Positions 26,772-35,460 of a stretch of 64,000 nucleotides of DNA are shown piece after piece. The stretch's first letter is position 1; each line of letters opens with the position of its first letter. This stretch comes from Rhodococcus koreensis (lineage in GTDB: Bacteria > Actinomycetota > Actinomycetes > Mycobacteriales > Mycobacteriaceae), in assembly GCF_900105905.1 (NCBI RefSeq), contig NZ_FNSV01000005.1, positions 8,761,501-8,825,500 of the forward strand, in the 5' to 3' direction. The position numbers and the translations under genes are program-made. The notes under the pieces are model-generated. The model was not told where the DNA came from, searched no databases, and saw only the letters and a list, made by a program, of their open reading frames with translations.

Positions 26772-28085
26772 ATGACTGTTGACCAGTCTTCACCGGCAGC
26801 AAAGCCGGAAGCCGCGGCGCGCGGCCCGGTGACCAGGCGTCAGGCCTGGACGATCGTCGTGCTGCTGTTCACATTCCTGCTGCTGAACTACGCTGACAAG
26901 GCGATCGTCGGCCTCGCCGGTGTCGAGATGATGCGGGATCTCCGCATCGACGCCAGCCAGTTCGGCCTCATGCAGAGCGCATTCTTCTGGCTCTTCGCCG
27001 TCGGCGCCATCCTCGGTGGGTACTTCGTCGGCAAGGTACCGGCTCGCTGGTTGCTCGGCGGCGTCGCTCTTCTATGGACCCTCAGTCTGGTCCCGATGAT
27101 CTGGAGCACCAGCTTCACGGTCCTGATCATCACCCGGATTTTGCTGGGATTTGCCGAAGGGCCCAGCGCTGCCATGGCTTTCAGCGTCACCCACACCTGG
27201 TTCGCCCCGGAGAAGCGGGCCCTGCCTACCTCCATCGTCGGCGCCGGCGTCGCAGTTGGCCCGGTCGTCGCCGCGCCGGTAATCACCGCACTGATCACCA
27301 GCTTCGACTGGCATGCAGCCTTCGCGGTCGCGGCGGTGGCGGGTGCGCTGTTCGTCGTGGCCTGGCTGCTCCTCGGCCGCGAGGGCCCGGAGGTGGCCGG
27401 GCACCAGCAGTCGTCGATCGCCCTGCTGCCCGAGCACGTGCCGTTCCGGCGGCTGCTGTTCTCCGGCACCGTCATCGGGGTCACGGTGCTGTTCTTCGCC
27501 ACCTTCTGCACAGCGGCAACGAAGATCAGCTGGCTGCCGCTGGCGCTGCGACAGGGCGCCGGCTACGACGCGAAGACTGCCGGCTGGCTGGTCTCGCTGA
27601 CGTACCTGCTCAGCGCGGTGCTGATGATCGCCTTCGGCGCGGTCTCCCGGGCGATGACCAAGCGGGGCATGAGTGTGCGCGCCGCGCGAGGTCTGCTGCC
27701 CTGTGCACTGGTCACGGTGGGCGGCCTCAGCACCTCGGTGTGGATGGTTCCCGAACGCGGTCCGCTGCAGATCGCTCTGCTGGTAGTCGGAGCCGCCCTC
27801 GTCGTGGGGGCACAGGGGGTGGCGTGGACGCTGATCTCCGACGTCGTCCCCGCGACACAGCGCGGCACCGTGATCGGCATCATCGTCGCCTGCTACAGCA
27901 TGGGTGGCGTTCTCGCGCCGCTGATGCTGGGTGGCTTCGTGACGGGCTCGGCGACTCCGCTCGCGGGCTATCAGTCAGGCTTCGCCCTGCTCGGGGGAAT
28001 CCTGATCGTCGCGGGAGTGATCGGCGCGCTTCTGATCAAGCCGGAACGTGACGTCGCCGCGATGTCCGCGGCGGCTGGCAGGTAG
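26772..28085 (+). CDS. MFS transporter, anion:cation symporter (ACS) type
   Basis: The protein has 437 residues and about 12 predicted membrane helices. NYADKAIVGLAG in the first helix and GRARI-like loops, with FAEGPSAAMAF in helix 4-5, resemble the ACS family that takes up aromatic or other organic acids. The long intracellular loop lies near residue 215. The ATG at 26772 is preceded by GAAGG. It lies alone behind its own promoter, sharing an operator motif with the catabolic operon, so it probably imports the substrate of that pathway. Confidence 0.85.
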   Translation: MTVDQSSPAAKPEAAARGPVTRRQAWTIVVLLFTFLLLNYADKAIVGLAGVEMMRDLRIDASQFGLMQSAFFWLFAVGAILGGYFVGKVPARWLLGGVALLWTLSLVPMIWSTSFTVLIITRILLGFAEGPSAAMAFSVTHTWFAPEKRALPTSIVGAGVAVGPVVAAPVITALITSFDWHAAFAVAAVAGALFVVAWLLLGREGPEVAGHQQSSIALLPEHVPFRRLLFSGTVIGVTVLFFATFCTAATKISWLPLALRQGAGYDAKTAGWLVSLTYLLSAVLMIAFGAVSRAMTKRGMSVRAARGLLPCALVTVGGLSTSVWMVPERGPLQIALLVVGAALVVGAQGVAWTLISDVVPATQRGTVIGIIVACYSMGGVLAPLMLGGFVTGSATPLAGYQSGFALLGGILIVAGVIGALLIKPERDVAAMSAAAGR

Positions 28086-28103
28086 AGCGCGCGCTCAGCT
28101 GCG

Positions 28104-28143
28104 CCCCGTGGTGGATTTCGATCGCATCGGATCCACCACGGGG
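28104..28143 (+). terminator. terminator-like hairpin after the MFS gene
   Basis: CCCCGTGGTGGAT (28104-28116) pairs perfectly with 28131-28143, a 13-bp stem with a 14-base loop, starting 18 bases after the MFS stop. The 140 bases between this hairpin and the mobile element contain one short open frame (28190-28318) that I do not recognise. Confidence 0.65.
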
Positions 28144-28286
28144 AACGCTTGTCGACACCTCGGGGACTGAATCCACCGAAAGTCTGAGCATGAAGCTGCT
28201 GCTCGAACAAGCAGTGCACATTCCCTTGCGGACCGCCGATATCGGGCTCGCAGGCCATATCAGCAACGTGGCCGGTGTGCGAATCA

Positions 28287-28315
28287 TCGACCTATGCCGA
28301 CGTCCTATCTGGGGT
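28287..28315 (+). repeat. left terminal inverted repeat of the Tn554-like element
   Basis: TCGACCTATGCCGACGTC, one variable base, then TATCTGGGGT. A related copy (GACGTTCTATCCGGGGT) occurs at 28381-28397, so the left end carries two recombinase-like recognition cores about 80 bases apart in the same orientation. Confidence 0.75.
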
Positions 28316-28411
28316 TAGGTGACCACCGTCCGCAATGAATGGTGAGAGTTCTGTGCGAGGGTCGGCGTGTCTGTCGCGGACGTTCTATCCGGGGTGGATA
28401 CGCTACGGGGT

Positions 28412-29650
28412 GTGACGACGATCGCAGGAACGGTCGGGGCGTGTTGTCGGGTGCAGCGGCTGGTCCTGCCCGGGGGTGGGGGCCACACCTGGACGGTGCT
28501 CGGCTCGGATCATCGCCCGGTGGTCCCGGCGGAGGAGTATCTGGAATATCTTCGGGCCCAGCAGGTGTCGCCGAACACGGTGAAGTCCTATGCGCGGGCG
28601 TTGGCGTTGTGGTGGCAGTTTCTGGAGCTGTTCGGGCTGGTCTGGGATGCGGTGACGTTGGAGAACTTCGGGGCGTTCCTGACGTGGTTGCGCACCGGGG
28701 ACGAGCCGGGAGTGGTGTCGATCGAGCACCGTGGTGCCCGATTCGCCGAGTCGACGATCTCCGCGCGGCTGGGTGCGGTGCTGTCCTGCTACGACTATCA
28801 CGTGCTCAACGGCGTGGACGTCGGCCGGGACCTGCATCGGATCACCCATCGCGGCGGCGGCCGGTACAAGCCGCTGCTCGAGCACGTCGCGCGGCGCAAG
28901 GGTCGTCGCCAGGCGGTGATCCGGGTGCGCCGCCCGGGCCGGGGGGCGCCACCGATCTTGACGCCCGAGCAGATCGAGCGGATCTGTGAGGCATGCGCGA
29001 GTTGGGATCCCGACACGCGGGAGTGGCGTGGGTCGGTGCGCAACCGACTGCTCTGGATGTTGTTGGCGGAGACGGGCGTTCGGCTGGGTGAGGCGCTCGG
29101 TTTGCAGCATCGCGATTGGCACACCGGGTGCGGTGACACCCCGTACGTCGAGGTCGTCGCCCGAGACCACCCGCATGAGGTGCGGGCCAAGAGCGGCTAC
29201 CGGCGGGTGTATGTCTCCGACGAGCTGGACCGCCTCTACGGCGAGTACGTCTGGCGGTTGTGTGAGGTCGGCGCCGATCTGGCCACCGACGACTTCGACG
29301 GCACTTGCGTGTTCGTCAACCTCGACCGGGAGCCGCGGTTCGCGCCGTGGCGACCGGAGTCGGTCTACGACCTGGTGGACCGGCTGCGCCGCGAGCTGTC
29401 CGGGCAGGTGCCGCAGGCCTGGTCGCCGCACTGGATGCGGCACAGCCACGCCACGGCGCTGTTGTTGTCGGGGGTACCGGTGCACGTGGTGAGTCGACGA
29501 TTGGGGCATGTCGACGTGCAGACCACGCTCAACACGTACGCGCACGTGAGCGAGGACGCCGAGATGCGGACGGTCGCCGACTGGAAGGCGTTCACCGGTG
29601 GCTGGCGAGTCGGCGCGCACCGCGACGAGCGGATCGAGTCCGGCTCGTGA
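28412..29650 (+). CDS. tnpA: tyrosine recombinase, TnpA-like
   Basis: The protein has 412 residues. An N-terminal SAM-like core-binding domain (YLEYLRAQQVSPNTVKSYAR) is followed by the catalytic domain. The catalytic residues can be traced: Arg in TGVRLGEAL, the H-x-x-R box in HWMRHSHATALLLSGVP, the LGH motif in VSRRLGHVDVQTT, and the nucleophilic Tyr in LNTYAHV. It cuts and rejoins DNA through a phosphotyrosine link and should mobilise the surrounding element together with the next gene. I prefer the GTG at 28412; a GTG at 28367 would place the repeat core at 28377-28398 inside the coding sequence. It overlaps the next gene by four bases (GTGA). Confidence 0.9.
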   Translation: MTTIAGTVGACCRVQRLVLPGGGGHTWTVLGSDHRPVVPAEEYLEYLRAQQVSPNTVKSYARALALWWQFLELFGLVWDAVTLENFGAFLTWLRTGDEPGVVSIEHRGARFAESTISARLGAVLSCYDYHVLNGVDVGRDLHRITHRGGGRYKPLLEHVARRKGRRQAVIRVRRPGRGAPPILTPEQIERICEACASWDPDTREWRGSVRNRLLWMLLAETGVRLGEALGLQHRDWHTGCGDTPYVEVVARDHPHEVRAKSGYRRVYVSDELDRLYGEYVWRLCEVGADLATDDFDGTCVFVNLDREPRFAPWRPESVYDLVDRLRRELSGQVPQAWSPHWMRHSHATALLLSGVPVHVVSRRLGHVDVQTTLNTYAHVSEDAEMRTVADWKAFTGGWRVGAHRDERIESGS

Positions 29651-31818
29651 CCGGCGGGCGCGACGAGGCCACGATCGACTGGGTGGAAGCGGCCCGCGTC
29701 CGCTGCGACCCGCAGGCGCTGGAGAACTTGTGGGCGGCGGTGCCGGAACCGATGCGGCTGTCGTGCTTCGCCGAGTCAAGTGTCCCAACGGAATACGCGG
29801 GAGCGTTCTGCCACGACGGGACCTGGCGGGCCGGGGTGGACCTGTCGCAGCTGCCGGAGCCGATGCGCCGGGAGGTGGCGTGGTGTGTGTTCCGGATCAT
29901 CGAGCTGGGCGGGAAGATCCCGACACCGGGCTTGAGCATGCTGGTGCGCCGGCTCGGTGAGGTGATCGCCGATCGTGCCGGGCGGGCGCCCGCCTCCCTG
30001 CTCGGACTGCCCGTGCGGGACTGGTGCGGGCAGATCCAGCATGCGGTGCATCGGCGCCGCGGGCGGCTGCCGGCGGCCACCACGATGAACAACATCCGCT
30101 GCCTGCTGACGCGGATGATGCGGCTGCTCGTCACCGCCTCCGATACCGGCCCGTGGTGGCAGCGAGACCGATGGAACCCGGTCGAGGACAACCAGATCCC
30201 GCTGCGCGAGCACGAGCCGATGGGCCGGTACTCGGTGCGGTTCGACCGGATCGGCACCCGCTGGCTGCGGCGCGGGCTGCAGTGGCACTGCAAGGTCGGG
30301 CTGGAGACGGGATCGTTGAGCTGGTCGACGGTGCACCGCCGGATCGTGGCGGTGGGCGAGTTCGACGGCTTCCTGGGCGGCCGCGGGGTCGAGGGGCCGT
30401 GGCTGGTCGATGGCGCCGCCGGGATGCGGGCCCTCATGCTGGAGTTCCTCGGTCATCTCCGCGCCAGGCCGGTCACCCGTGGACGCCGCACCGGCCAGCG
30501 GTTGTCACCGGCGTCGATGCAGCGCCTGGCCAGCGATGTGGAGCAGTTCTACCTATTCATGACCGACAACAAGGACGCGGCCGCCGCGGCGCTGGCCGAA
30601 CCGGGCTGGCGGCGACTCGGACCCGAGCACGCCGGCTTCTACCGGCGGGGTGAGCTGCCCGGCAAGCCGCGGCCCCGGCTCGACGGTCAGGTCATCGACG
30701 ACGACGCCATGACGCGGATCATGGGCGGGCTGGACCTGCTCGGCGCCGCGGTCGCCGACGGCGGGTTCGGGGACGAACAGGCCATGCGGATCACCATGCT
30801 GGTGGCGTTGTTGGGCCGGCGCGTCAGCGAGATCTGTCTGCTCGACCGCGACCCGCTGCTGCCGTTGTCGCCGACGGCCCCCGCCTCGCCGGGCGGCCCC
30901 GCCGCAGACAGTGACGAGCCGGGGCTGGTCGCCAAGCTCCGCTACCAGCAGACGAAGATCGACGGCGGGCCGGACACCATCCCGGTGCACGCCGAGGTCG
31001 TCGCGATCATCCGCGAGCAGCAACAGTGGGCGCAGCGGTTCCTCGCCGAACACGGCGCGCCCGGCAGGACCCCGAAGTACCTGTTCCTGGCCGCGCTGAT
31101 GAACCGCAACGGCGACCGGCCCTACTCCGGCACCGTCCTGCGGAATCTGCTGACCGATCTGGCCGTCCGACTGGAGGTGCGTGACAGCGCCGGAGCCCTG
31201 GTCGATTTCAACCGCACCCACCGATTCCGCCACACCGTCGCCACCCGGTTGCTGAACTCCGGCGTCCCGTTGCACGTGCTGCAGCGTTACCTCGGGCACC
31301 TCACGCCGACTATGAGCATGACGTATGCGCAGACGTTGCAGTCCACCGCCGAGGCCGAGTTTCTGCGCTTCCGAAAGATCACCGCCGACGGGCGCGAGCT
31401 CGAGGTCGATTCCCGCGACCTCTACGACATGCTCGAGCTGGACAGGCGCACCGACCGGATCCTGCCCAACGGGTACTGCCTGCTGCCGCCGCGTCAGGTC
31501 TGCGGCAAGGGCAACGCCTGCCTGACCTGCGACAAGTTCGCCACCGACGCCACCTTCCTGCCCGAGCTGCAAATCCAACTCGTCCGAACCACGCAACTCA
31601 TTACCGAACGCCGCGCGACGTTCGAGGCCCGCACCGGACAGCCGATGGGCGAGGACAACATCTGGCTCGCCGGACGCCACCAGGAACGCGACGCCCTCGG
31701 CCGAATCATCCTCACCCTCGGGCACACCCGGCTCGCCGACGGCACCGCCGGGGCGATACGCGGCGCCGGCGTCGAGGCTCGCACCGAGGCCATCACCGGA
31801 AAAGAGGACAACCACTGA
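29647..31818 (+). CDS. tnpB: large tyrosine recombinase, TnpB-like
   Basis: The protein has 723 residues, about twice the normal integrase size, as in TnpB of Tn554. The first 400 residues are helical and unlike ordinary integrases. The catalytic part has Arg in LLGRRVSEIC, a Lys in YQQTKIDGG, HRFRHTVATRLLNSGVP, RYLGHLTPTMS and the Tyr in MTYAQ. After it comes a cysteine cluster (VCGKGNACLTCDKF) that could bind a metal. The GTG start overlaps the tnpA stop and the stop overlaps the tnpC start, so the three proteins are made together. Longer in-frame upstream starts would run antiparallel through tnpA codons and are unlikely. Confidence 0.88.
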   Translation: MTGGRDEATIDWVEAARVRCDPQALENLWAAVPEPMRLSCFAESSVPTEYAGAFCHDGTWRAGVDLSQLPEPMRREVAWCVFRIIELGGKIPTPGLSMLVRRLGEVIADRAGRAPASLLGLPVRDWCGQIQHAVHRRRGRLPAATTMNNIRCLLTRMMRLLVTASDTGPWWQRDRWNPVEDNQIPLREHEPMGRYSVRFDRIGTRWLRRGLQWHCKVGLETGSLSWSTVHRRIVAVGEFDGFLGGRGVEGPWLVDGAAGMRALMLEFLGHLRARPVTRGRRTGQRLSPASMQRLASDVEQFYLFMTDNKDAAAAALAEPGWRRLGPEHAGFYRRGELPGKPRPRLDGQVIDDDAMTRIMGGLDLLGAAVADGGFGDEQAMRITMLVALLGRRVSEICLLDRDPLLPLSPTAPASPGGPAADSDEPGLVAKLRYQQTKIDGGPDTIPVHAEVVAIIREQQQWAQRFLAEHGAPGRTPKYLFLAALMNRNGDRPYSGTVLRNLLTDLAVRLEVRDSAGALVDFNRTHRFRHTVATRLLNSGVPLHVLQRYLGHLTPTMSMTYAQTLQSTAEAEFLRFRKITADGRELEVDSRDLYDMLELDRRTDRILPNGYCLLPPRQVCGKGNACLTCDKFATDATFLPELQIQLVRTTQLITERRATFEARTGQPMGEDNIWLAGRHQERDALGRIILTLGHTRLADGTAGAIRGAGVEARTEAITGKEDNH

Positions 31819-32246
31819 TGCGTGGCAACCCGGACAACCTCCGCCAGGCCGCCGCCCGAAAGAGCGCCGCCGCTCAGGCCCGAGCCGAGCAAGGACTGCA
31901 CGAGATCATCCGCCGCAACGAGCCGATCACCTTCCGCGGCCTCGCCCGGACCGCGGGTGTCTCCCTGGACTTCCTCTACCGCTGCACCCCGATCCGCCAA
32001 CGCGTCCAACAACTTCGGACTCAACAGCAGAACACACCGCCACCGGCAGCAGCGGCCCCGACCGGAGACGGAACTCCGAGCAGCGTCGTCCGCACCCTCA
32101 CCGCCCAGCTCACCGAACTCAAACGGCGTCACCGTGACGAGATAGGCGCGCTCCAACAGGCGCTCGAGGCCGCGCACGGCGAGAACCTCGAACTACGTCG
32201 CCGCCTCGGCGCCCAACGCGCCCTCCACAACACCGAGACACCCTGA
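31818..32246 (+). CDS. tnpC: DUF6262-type protein, TnpC-like accessory of the recombinases
   Basis: The protein has 142 residues, very rich in R, A and Q. The N-terminal part has ARKSAAAQARAEQGLHEIIR and ITFRGLARTAGVSLDFLYR, a small helix-turn-helix-like unit; the rest is a long helix likely to form a coiled coil (LTAQLTELKRRHRDEIGALQ). This layout is that of the small third protein of Tn554-family elements, which assists transposition without being strictly required. Coupled to tnpB by ATGA. Confidence 0.8.
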   Translation: MRGNPDNLRQAAARKSAAAQARAEQGLHEIIRRNEPITFRGLARTAGVSLDFLYRCTPIRQRVQQLRTQQQNTPPPAAAAPTGDGTPSSVVRTLTAQLTELKRRHRDEIGALQQALEAAHGENLELRRRLGAQRALHNTETP

Positions 32247-32310
32247 CGCTCCTCTTGCAGACGCGTACGCAAAAGATCTACCCGTGTAAACACGCAGATT
32301 CACGCTCATT

Positions 32311-32339
32311 ACCCCAGATAAGACGTCGGCATAGGTCGA
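32311..32339 (-). repeat. right terminal inverted repeat of the Tn554-like element
   Basis: The reverse complement of this stretch equals the left repeat except at one base. It lies 64 bases after the TnpC-like gene and is directly followed by GACGACACCGGG, which continues as the VDDTGF codons of an IS701-type transposase. Confidence 0.75.
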
Positions 32340-33248
32340 CGACACCGGGTTCTTGAAGAAGGGCACCCGCTCGGCCGGCGTGCAGCGCCAGTACTCGGGC
32401 TCCGCTGGGTGGGTGGACAATGTCAGATCGGGGTGTTCCTCGCCTACGCGAGTTCCGCTGGGCACGCGTTGATCGACCGGGAGCTGTACCTGCCCGAATC
32501 ATGGACCTCTGCGGGTCTGGCTCGTCGAACGCGATATTTCCTACGTGCTGGCCACTCGCGTGGGCGACGACGTCTTTATCCCGGCGGGCACACCGGCCGG
32601 GCAGACGAGACGATCGCCGCGGTCCCGCCGAAGAGTGGCGCCGTATCTCTGCCGGCGACGGCGGGCACGGCCCGCGGGAGTATTCCTGGGTGCGGATCCC
32701 GATCCGGATCGCTTGGGCACCCGGGCGGGGGCACTGGCTGCTCGCCCGCCGATCCCTGTCGGATCCGACCGAGATCGCGGACTACATCTGCGCCGGACCC
32801 CGCCGCACCACGCTCACCGAACTCGCCGCCGCCGGCTCCTGGTGGCGGGTCGAGGAATGCTTCCAGTAGGCCCGCAGCGAGGCCGGCCTGGACCAGTATC
32901 AGGTGCGCACCTACCGTGCCTGGTACGCCCACACCACCTTGTCGATGCTCGCCCTCGCTGGCTGGCCGGGACGAAACCGAAGCAGTAGAAGGGGAATCGG
33001 GATCGACGATCAGGGCATGATCGGCTACACGGTACCTTCAGATCCGGCGACTGCTCGTGCATCTGATCCTGCGGCACGTGCACCCCGACGAGCACGTCTG
33101 GTCCTGGTCACACTGGCGGAGACGCCGACAGCACCAGGCCCGCATCTGCCATTACCGAACACGCGGACACGATCAGAAGCGATATCGTCCGAGACTGACC
33201 GCGATGGGTAGGACGCGGACACTTCCCGAATCAACGTACGGTGCATAG
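32340..33248 (+). pseudogene. IS701-family transposase remnant
   Basis: Read through several frame changes, the sequence gives VDDTGFLKKGTRSAGVQRQY, FLAYASSAGHALIDRELYLP, then (after loss of about 80 codons) a piece with YVLATRVGDDVF, then EYSWVRIPIRIAWAPGRGHW and LLARRSLSDPTEIADYI, WWRVEECFQ followed by a stop at 32867, and finally LILRHVHPDEHVWSWSHWRR. These are in the right order for an IS701-family DDE transposase. The 5' third is absent: the sequence begins exactly at the end of the Tn554-like element. At least three frame changes and a stop make it dead. Confidence 0.8.
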
Positions 33249-33357
33249 GATTAACGATCGGCAGGAAGTATTTCGGGATTGGGTGATATCGCAGAGCACC
33301 GCGATGTGTAGGGGTGTCATGACGGATGCGCGGGTGCTGAAGGCGCACAATCGGTGA

Positions 33358-35424
33358 ATGGCTTTTCGGTTCGTACAGGAGACGGTCCGTTTTCTCGCGG
33401 TCTCCGATCCCGGCAGGCTGCGGCTCCGTGCCGCAACCGCCACGACGATCACCGTCGTGCTCGCGATGGTGGTGCTGCTACCGGGTTCCAACGTGATCGG
33501 CCAGCCACTCACCGTCGCGCTGCTCGGGACGGTCGTCGCGATGCAGTCCTCGGCGGCGGTCAAGGACAGGGATCAGCACAGCAGGGTGATCACGACACTG
33601 CTGCTCGTGTTTCCTGCAATCGCAGCGGTGTCGATGTCCGCGGTGCTGTCACAGTTCGGGAAGGTCGCCGATGTGGGCTTCATCGCGGTGCTCTTCGCGG
33701 CCGTCTGGGTGCGGCGCTACGGCCCCCGAGGGACGGCGCTCGGAATGGTTGCGTTCATCTGCTACTTCTTCGCGCTCTTCCTTCGGGCCGAGCCTGGGCA
33801 GATTCCCATCCTCGCCGTGTCCGTCGTCGCCGGCGTCGGTATCTCGCTCCTCGTCCGTACAGTGATCCTGCCGGACCGGCCCGGGCTCGAACTCAAACGG
33901 TTGGTTCGGGCGCTGCGGGCCGCGTCGATCGACGTGCTGGAGGTGGCGTCGAACAGGGGTGATCGGAATCTCGATCTACTCCGCAAGAAACTCGACCGGC
34001 TCGGAAGCACCGCGCTGATGATCGACGACTGGCTCGACCGCAACGATGCAGCCCAGCTCCTGAGCGTCACAAACGATGATCTGTCCGTTCGCATCTTCGA
34101 CGCGCAAATCGCTACCGAACAACTCGTCAGCGCGCTGTGGGCGCTCGACCCGAACAAGTCGTGGCCGAACTCGCTGGGGCAGGCGACCACGGCACTGGGA
34201 TCGTGCCTGCAGAACAATCCGTCGGACAACCAACTCCGCGCTGCCCGACGCCTCGCCACCGCGGCCGCAAACAAGTCCGATCCATCGACTCCGGAGGGTA
34301 TCGCGACCGCCGTCGCGATGCGAGCAGTACAGGCACACATCGCGATCCATCACATCACCAACAATGCCCTGCGAACAGAATCCGAGCCGAGGGAGAAACC
34401 GGACGAGGCCGAAGAGGCGGACACCGGATGGAATCCGAGCACCAAAGCCGCGATCCAGGTAGCCGTCGCAACCAGCGCTGCAACGATTCTCGGTGAGCTG
34501 ATCTCGCCCGACCGCTGGTACTGGGCGGTCCTGACGGCCTTCCTCGTTTTCACCGGAGCGTCTACCCGCGGTGAGATTCTCTCGCGCGCAGGCCACCGCG
34601 TCGTCGGCACCATCGCGGGAGTTCTTGCAGGAGTATTGCTGTCCGCGTTGGTCGGAAACAACCAGCCATTGCAGCTGCTCCTGCTCGTTGTCTGCGTATT
34701 CTTCGCGTTCTACCTCGTCACGGTTGCCTACGCATTGCTCTCCTTCTTCGTTACCGTCATGCTTGCGATGCTGTACGGACTGCTCGGCACATTCAGCATC
34801 GAGGTACTAGAACTGCGCATCTACGAAACGGCGGCCGGGGGAATCGTCGGAATAGCGGCGGCGTGCTTCATCTTCTCCACCGGAACGAGATCGACGCTGA
34901 TCTCGAAGATCGACGACTACCTCGATCAGATGACTGCCATCATCGACACCGGTATCGGAGCCGTCGTCCAACCAGGCCACGAGACTGACCTCGTCGCCGA
35001 CATCCGGAAGCTGGACAACGCGCTGAAGGACCTTGTCACGGCGGGCAAACCCTTGGAAATGGGACCGACGACGCGGACCCGTCGGGGAGCAAAACGGCTG
35101 TTGCGGATCATGACGGCCAGCAATCGGTCGTCTCATGCACTCGCCCGAGCAGGGGTCAGCGCCTCTCGCGGCGAACCGGACAGCGGACCGTCGCAGGCGA
35201 CCGCGAAGGCATTGCGCCAAGCAGCCGACGTCACCAAGGCAACCATCGCCGACGTCAAACGCGCACTCGCCGGCGAGCACGTAGAGCCTCCAGAGAAACT
35301 CACCGAAACCTCGGCACCCGACGTCATGCTGCGGTCGACTACCACACCCGGGCCGGTTCGCAGTGCCGTCCGCTCGCTCAGCACCCTCAACCGCACGATG
35401 GGGGAGGCATTGACGCGTGTCTGA
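33358..35424 (+). CDS. FUSC family (aromatic-acid-exporter-like) membrane protein
   Basis: The protein has 688 residues with two blocks of membrane helices, about 20-165 and about 360-500, each followed by a soluble helical region. This repeated layout is that of FUSC/YccS/AaeB-like proteins, which are thought to export aromatic acids or act in the cell envelope. The second block begins with STKAAIQVAVATSAATILGE and SPDRWYWAVLTAFLVF, typical of the conserved FUSC core. The start at 33358 has only a weak site. No partner membrane-fusion protein is adjacent, so the role is uncertain. Confidence 0.8.
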   Translation: MAFRFVQETVRFLAVSDPGRLRLRAATATTITVVLAMVVLLPGSNVIGQPLTVALLGTVVAMQSSAAVKDRDQHSRVITTLLLVFPAIAAVSMSAVLSQFGKVADVGFIAVLFAAVWVRRYGPRGTALGMVAFICYFFALFLRAEPGQIPILAVSVVAGVGISLLVRTVILPDRPGLELKRLVRALRAASIDVLEVASNRGDRNLDLLRKKLDRLGSTALMIDDWLDRNDAAQLLSVTNDDLSVRIFDAQIATEQLVSALWALDPNKSWPNSLGQATTALGSCLQNNPSDNQLRAARRLATAAANKSDPSTPEGIATAVAMRAVQAHIAIHHITNNALRTESEPREKPDEAEEADTGWNPSTKAAIQVAVATSAATILGELISPDRWYWAVLTAFLVFTGASTRGEILSRAGHRVVGTIAGVLAGVLLSALVGNNQPLQLLLLVVCVFFAFYLVTVAYALLSFFVTVMLAMLYGLLGTFSIEVLELRIYETAAGGIVGIAAACFIFSTGTRSTLISKIDDYLDQMTAIIDTGIGAVVQPGHETDLVADIRKLDNALKDLVTAGKPLEMGPTTRTRRGAKRLLRIMTASNRSSHALARAGVSASRGEPDSGPSQATAKALRQAADVTKATIADVKRALAGEHVEPPEKLTETSAPDVMLRSTTTPGPVRSAVRSLSTLNRTMGEALTRV

Positions 35425-35460
35425 TGGCGTCGTACACACTCCCGGGCGCTCAGCTCAGTT

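Larger units (their letters stand above)
28287..32339 (+). mobile_element. Tn554-like element with two tyrosine recombinases and a TnpC-like gene
   Basis: About 4.05 kb is bounded by 29-base inverted repeats (28287-28315 and 32311-32339, 28 of 29 identical). Inside, three overlapping plus-strand genes encode a 412-residue tyrosine recombinase, a 723-residue tyrosine recombinase and a 142-residue DUF6262-type protein. This is the tnpA-tnpB-tnpC order of the Tn554 family. A third copy of the repeat core lies at 28377-28398 just inside the left end. No cargo gene is present. The right end abuts the coding sequence of an IS701-type transposase; the missing half of that gene is not seen at the left end. 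No target duplication is evident. Confidence 0.8.

Noticed and set aside
28190..28318. A short plus-strand frame (MKLLLEQAVHIPLRTADIGL...) running into the left inverted repeat
   Set aside because: It is only 42 residues and ends inside the repeat. I considered it as the missing IS701 half, but it does not match that family, so it is left uncalled.
33249..33357. Possible promoter or small gene before the FUSC gene
   Set aside because: Only scattered AT-rich bases were seen; no box pair or repeat could be supported.
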